From: Indioceanicola profundi
GTDB taxonomy: Bacteria > Pseudomonadota > Alphaproteobacteria > Azospirillales > Azospirillaceae
NCBI RefSeq assembly: GCF_003568845.1
Contig: NZ_CP030128.1
Location: forward strand, 186,001-250,000
Direction of reading: 5' to 3'
Length of the DNA stretch: 64,000 bases
The translations under genes were made by a program, and so were the position numbers. Positions 62,703 to 64,000 of the stretch are shown here, one piece after another (the stretch's first letter is position 1; each line of letters begins with the position of its first letter). Below the pieces are notes generated by a model. That model was not told where the DNA came from. It did not search any database and saw only the letters and a list, made by a program, of their open reading frames with translations.

Positions 62703-63283
62703 TGCACAACGTATCGCCTGGCCTGCGCCGGCTTCTTGCCGTGTCCATCCTGATCGCGTTCGTCTCGCTGATTTGGAGCGCGGCGATCGAACCAGCGCTG
62801 AAATCATATACAGAGAATGTGGCGCAGACGGAGCGTATGCATGCTGCTATTGCGCGTAGCCGCGCATCGGCAAACAAGCTCGAGAAGCTGCGGGCCGATC
62901 TTGAACGGGCAAAAGAAAGCCAAGCTGGCCTCGGCGGGTTCCTCGACGCCAGCAATGAGTCAATCGCGTCGGCCGAGATGCAGGATCTTATCCGGAATGC
63001 CGTAACTGAAATGGGTGGGGACCTGCGCAGCACGCAGATGCTCAATGCCGTTGAGGAAAGCAGCTTCCGGCGGATCACGATGGAAGCGCAGCTGGCGATT
63101 GACATTGAGGGCTTCCGCGATCTCCTCTACGAGCTGGAAGCAGCAACGCCCTATCTCTTCGTCGATGCGGTGATCGTCAGTTCCCGCCCGCCACGTCGGC
63201 GGGCTTCCCAAGCAGATGGCCAGTTGGACGTCACGCTCACCGTATCGGGGTACGTTCGCCCGGTGGAACAGGTTTCAGGCTAA
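62699..63283 (+). CDS. gspM: Type II secretion GspM-like protein
   Basis: A 194-residue protein with one N-terminal helix (RRLLAVSILIAFVSLIWSAA), a charged coiled coil (HAAIARSRASANKLEKLRAD) and a small C-terminal ferredoxin-like domain (SSFRRITMEAQLAIDIEGFR, LLYELEAATPYLFVDAVIVS). This is the GspM_II plan; GspM pairs with GspL. The overlap with gspL supports the assignment. gspN is not seen. Confidence 0.87.
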   Translation: MMHNVSPGLRRLLAVSILIAFVSLIWSAAIEPALKSYTENVAQTERMHAAIARSRASANKLEKLRADLERAKESQAGLGGFLDASNESIASAEMQDLIRNAVTEMGGDLRSTQMLNAVEESSFRRITMEAQLAIDIEGFRDLLYELEAATPYLFVDAVIVSSRPPRRRASQADGQLDVTLTVSGYVRPVEQVSG

Positions 63284-63284
63284 C

Positions 63285-63315
63285 AAAAAGTCCAGAGCAG
63301 TCTCCTGCTCCGGAC
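63285..63315 (-). terminator. Intrinsic terminator for the SGNH gene, between convergent genes
   Basis: GTCCAGAGCAG and CTGCTCCGGAC pair around TCTC with one mismatch. Read on the minus strand the stem is followed by TTTTTG, so it ends the SGNH transcript; the stem may also stop gspL-M readthrough. Confidence 0.8.
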
Positions 63316-63336
63316 TCCAGCCACGCAGTCATACGC

Positions 63337-64000
63337 CTAGTCTTTGTAGGCATGCCGTTTCGGCGCAAGGATACGAATATCCACTGCCTCGGACATGGCA
63401 AGATAGCCAGGGCGGTTGGGATGAATTTTGTCGATCACAGCCGTCGTGCTGTTGGGCTGGTACTGCGGAAGCAATTCGCCGGTCGCGGGATCCGTCGTAA
63501 CGGCGTCGAAATCTGCGACGCTATCGAAAATATCTGCGGTACGGATGAACTCATTGACCGCCTTACGCTGAGCATCGGTTTCCGGGGTGCCGTAGCCCGC
63601 GTTTGCTGCTCCTAAAGTCGAGGTTACCGTGGCCTGGATCACTTTCAGACCTTCGGCCCGCATGCGGCGCACTCCATCGCGAATGCCGGCGATGATCTCT
63701 TCGGCGACGGCCCCGTTGCCAAGGTCGTTGGTGCCTTCGAGCCAGATCACGGCGGAAACACCGGAATGGCTGAAGACATCCTCATCCAAGCGTTCGAGAG
63801 CAGCCGGACCGCCGGCAGGGCTATCGGTGAGAATGCGATTCCCGCCGACGCCAGCATTTACTACCGAGACCTTATCGCCGTAGACCTCGCGAACACGGCG
63901 CGAGAGGAAGTCCGGATAGCGGTCGTCCCCGTTCAAGGTCGAACCCGTTCCGTCGGTGATGGAGTCGCCAAGGGCCACGAGAACCTTGGTGTCGGCAGAG
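63337..64000 (-). CDS. SGNH/GDSL hydrolase, N-terminus beyond window edge
   Basis: The frame is open to the window end, so the N-terminal beta domain and signal peptide are outside. The visible 220 residues hold the whole catalytic core: block I VALGDSITDGTGS (Ser), block II NAGVGGNRIL, block III LEGTNDLGNG (Asn) and block V DKIHPNRPGYLAMS (Asp/His). It resembles the genes at 44077 and 59212, so the T2SS locus holds at least three full SGNH paralogues. A strong terminator lies at its 3' end. Confidence 0.92.
   Translation of the reverse strand, partial: SADTKVLVALGDSITDGTGSTLNGDDRYPDFLSRRVREVYGDKVSVVNAGVGGNRILTDSPAGGPAALERLDEDVFSHSGVSAVIWLEGTNDLGNGAVAEEIIAGIRDGVRRMRAEGLKVIQATVTSTLGAANAGYGTPETDAQRKAVNEFIRTADIFDSVADFDAVTTDPATGELLPQYQPNSTTAVIDKIHPNRPGYLAMSEAVDIRILAPKRHAYKD

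Noticed and set aside
1-64000. CRISPR array, tRNA or rRNA genes, integrated-element attachment sites
   Set aside because: No regularly spaced direct repeats, no cloverleaf-like or rRNA sequence and no tRNA-end duplication was recognised on reading; short or divergent cases could have been missed.

Overview
The window is GC-rich DNA with the gene content of an alphaproteobacterium. Rhodospirillales, and within them the Azospirillaceae, fit best: PAS_5-type and multi-PAS signalling proteins, HxlR and IclR regulators, a molbindin, IS66/IS5/IS481/IS110/IS6 elements and a type II secretion system (T2SS). This placement is inferred from gene families; no rRNA or tRNA gene was seen.

Layout. (1) 1-9.3 kb: a sulfonate island. 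The gene for sulfoacetaldehyde acetyltransferase (xsc) lies between two related IclR regulators. Next to it are a decayed IS3 element and an IS5 element that has itself been split by a complete IS66 element; the 8-bp target duplication is perfect. (2) 9.3-16.2 kb: an IS481 and an IS110 transposase, then a 1065-residue multi-PAS/GAF histidine kinase and an IS6 fragment that carries a perfect 21-bp inverted repeat. (3) 16.3-21.6 kb: a molbindin gene convergent with a tightly overlapping six-gene operon: tungstate-type binding protein, molybdate-type binding protein, TrmO-like tRNA methyltransferase, and a FecBCD/MolABC-type transporter. (4) 22-27 kb: a DUF389 membrane protein, small stress-type proteins (CsbD, a 28-residue membrane miniprotein) and a coupled set of unknown genes ending near a PAS_5 protein. 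(5) 27-29.4 kb: IS debris around a divergent HxlR regulator/short-chain dehydrogenase pair.

(6) 29.5-34.7 kb: the most striking locus. It encodes photoactive yellow protein (PYP) and the two enzymes that make and activate its p-coumaric acid chromophore (tyrosine ammonia-lyase and p-coumarate:CoA ligase). In the same orientation, joined by 1-bp TGATG overlaps, follow a second, divergent PYP-like protein and a PAS-GGDEF diguanylate cyclase. Together they look like a blue-light-to-cyclic-di-GMP module.

(7) 34.8-39.9 kb: a chimeric chemoreceptor/MFS pseudogene, IS6 debris and a TonB-dependent receptor. (8) 40-64 kb: a T2SS locus in pieces (gspC-K on +, gspJ-I-H-G-F-E-O on -, gspD on +, gspL-M on +). 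Exported proteins fill the spaces: an alpha/beta hydrolase, three SGNH/GDSL hydrolases plus the remnant of a fourth, an NHL-repeat beta-propeller, a HupE/UreJ-like membrane protein and a single-Cache protein. A natural reading is a secretion machine kept with its own hydrolytic cargo, possibly for polyester or ester polymers.
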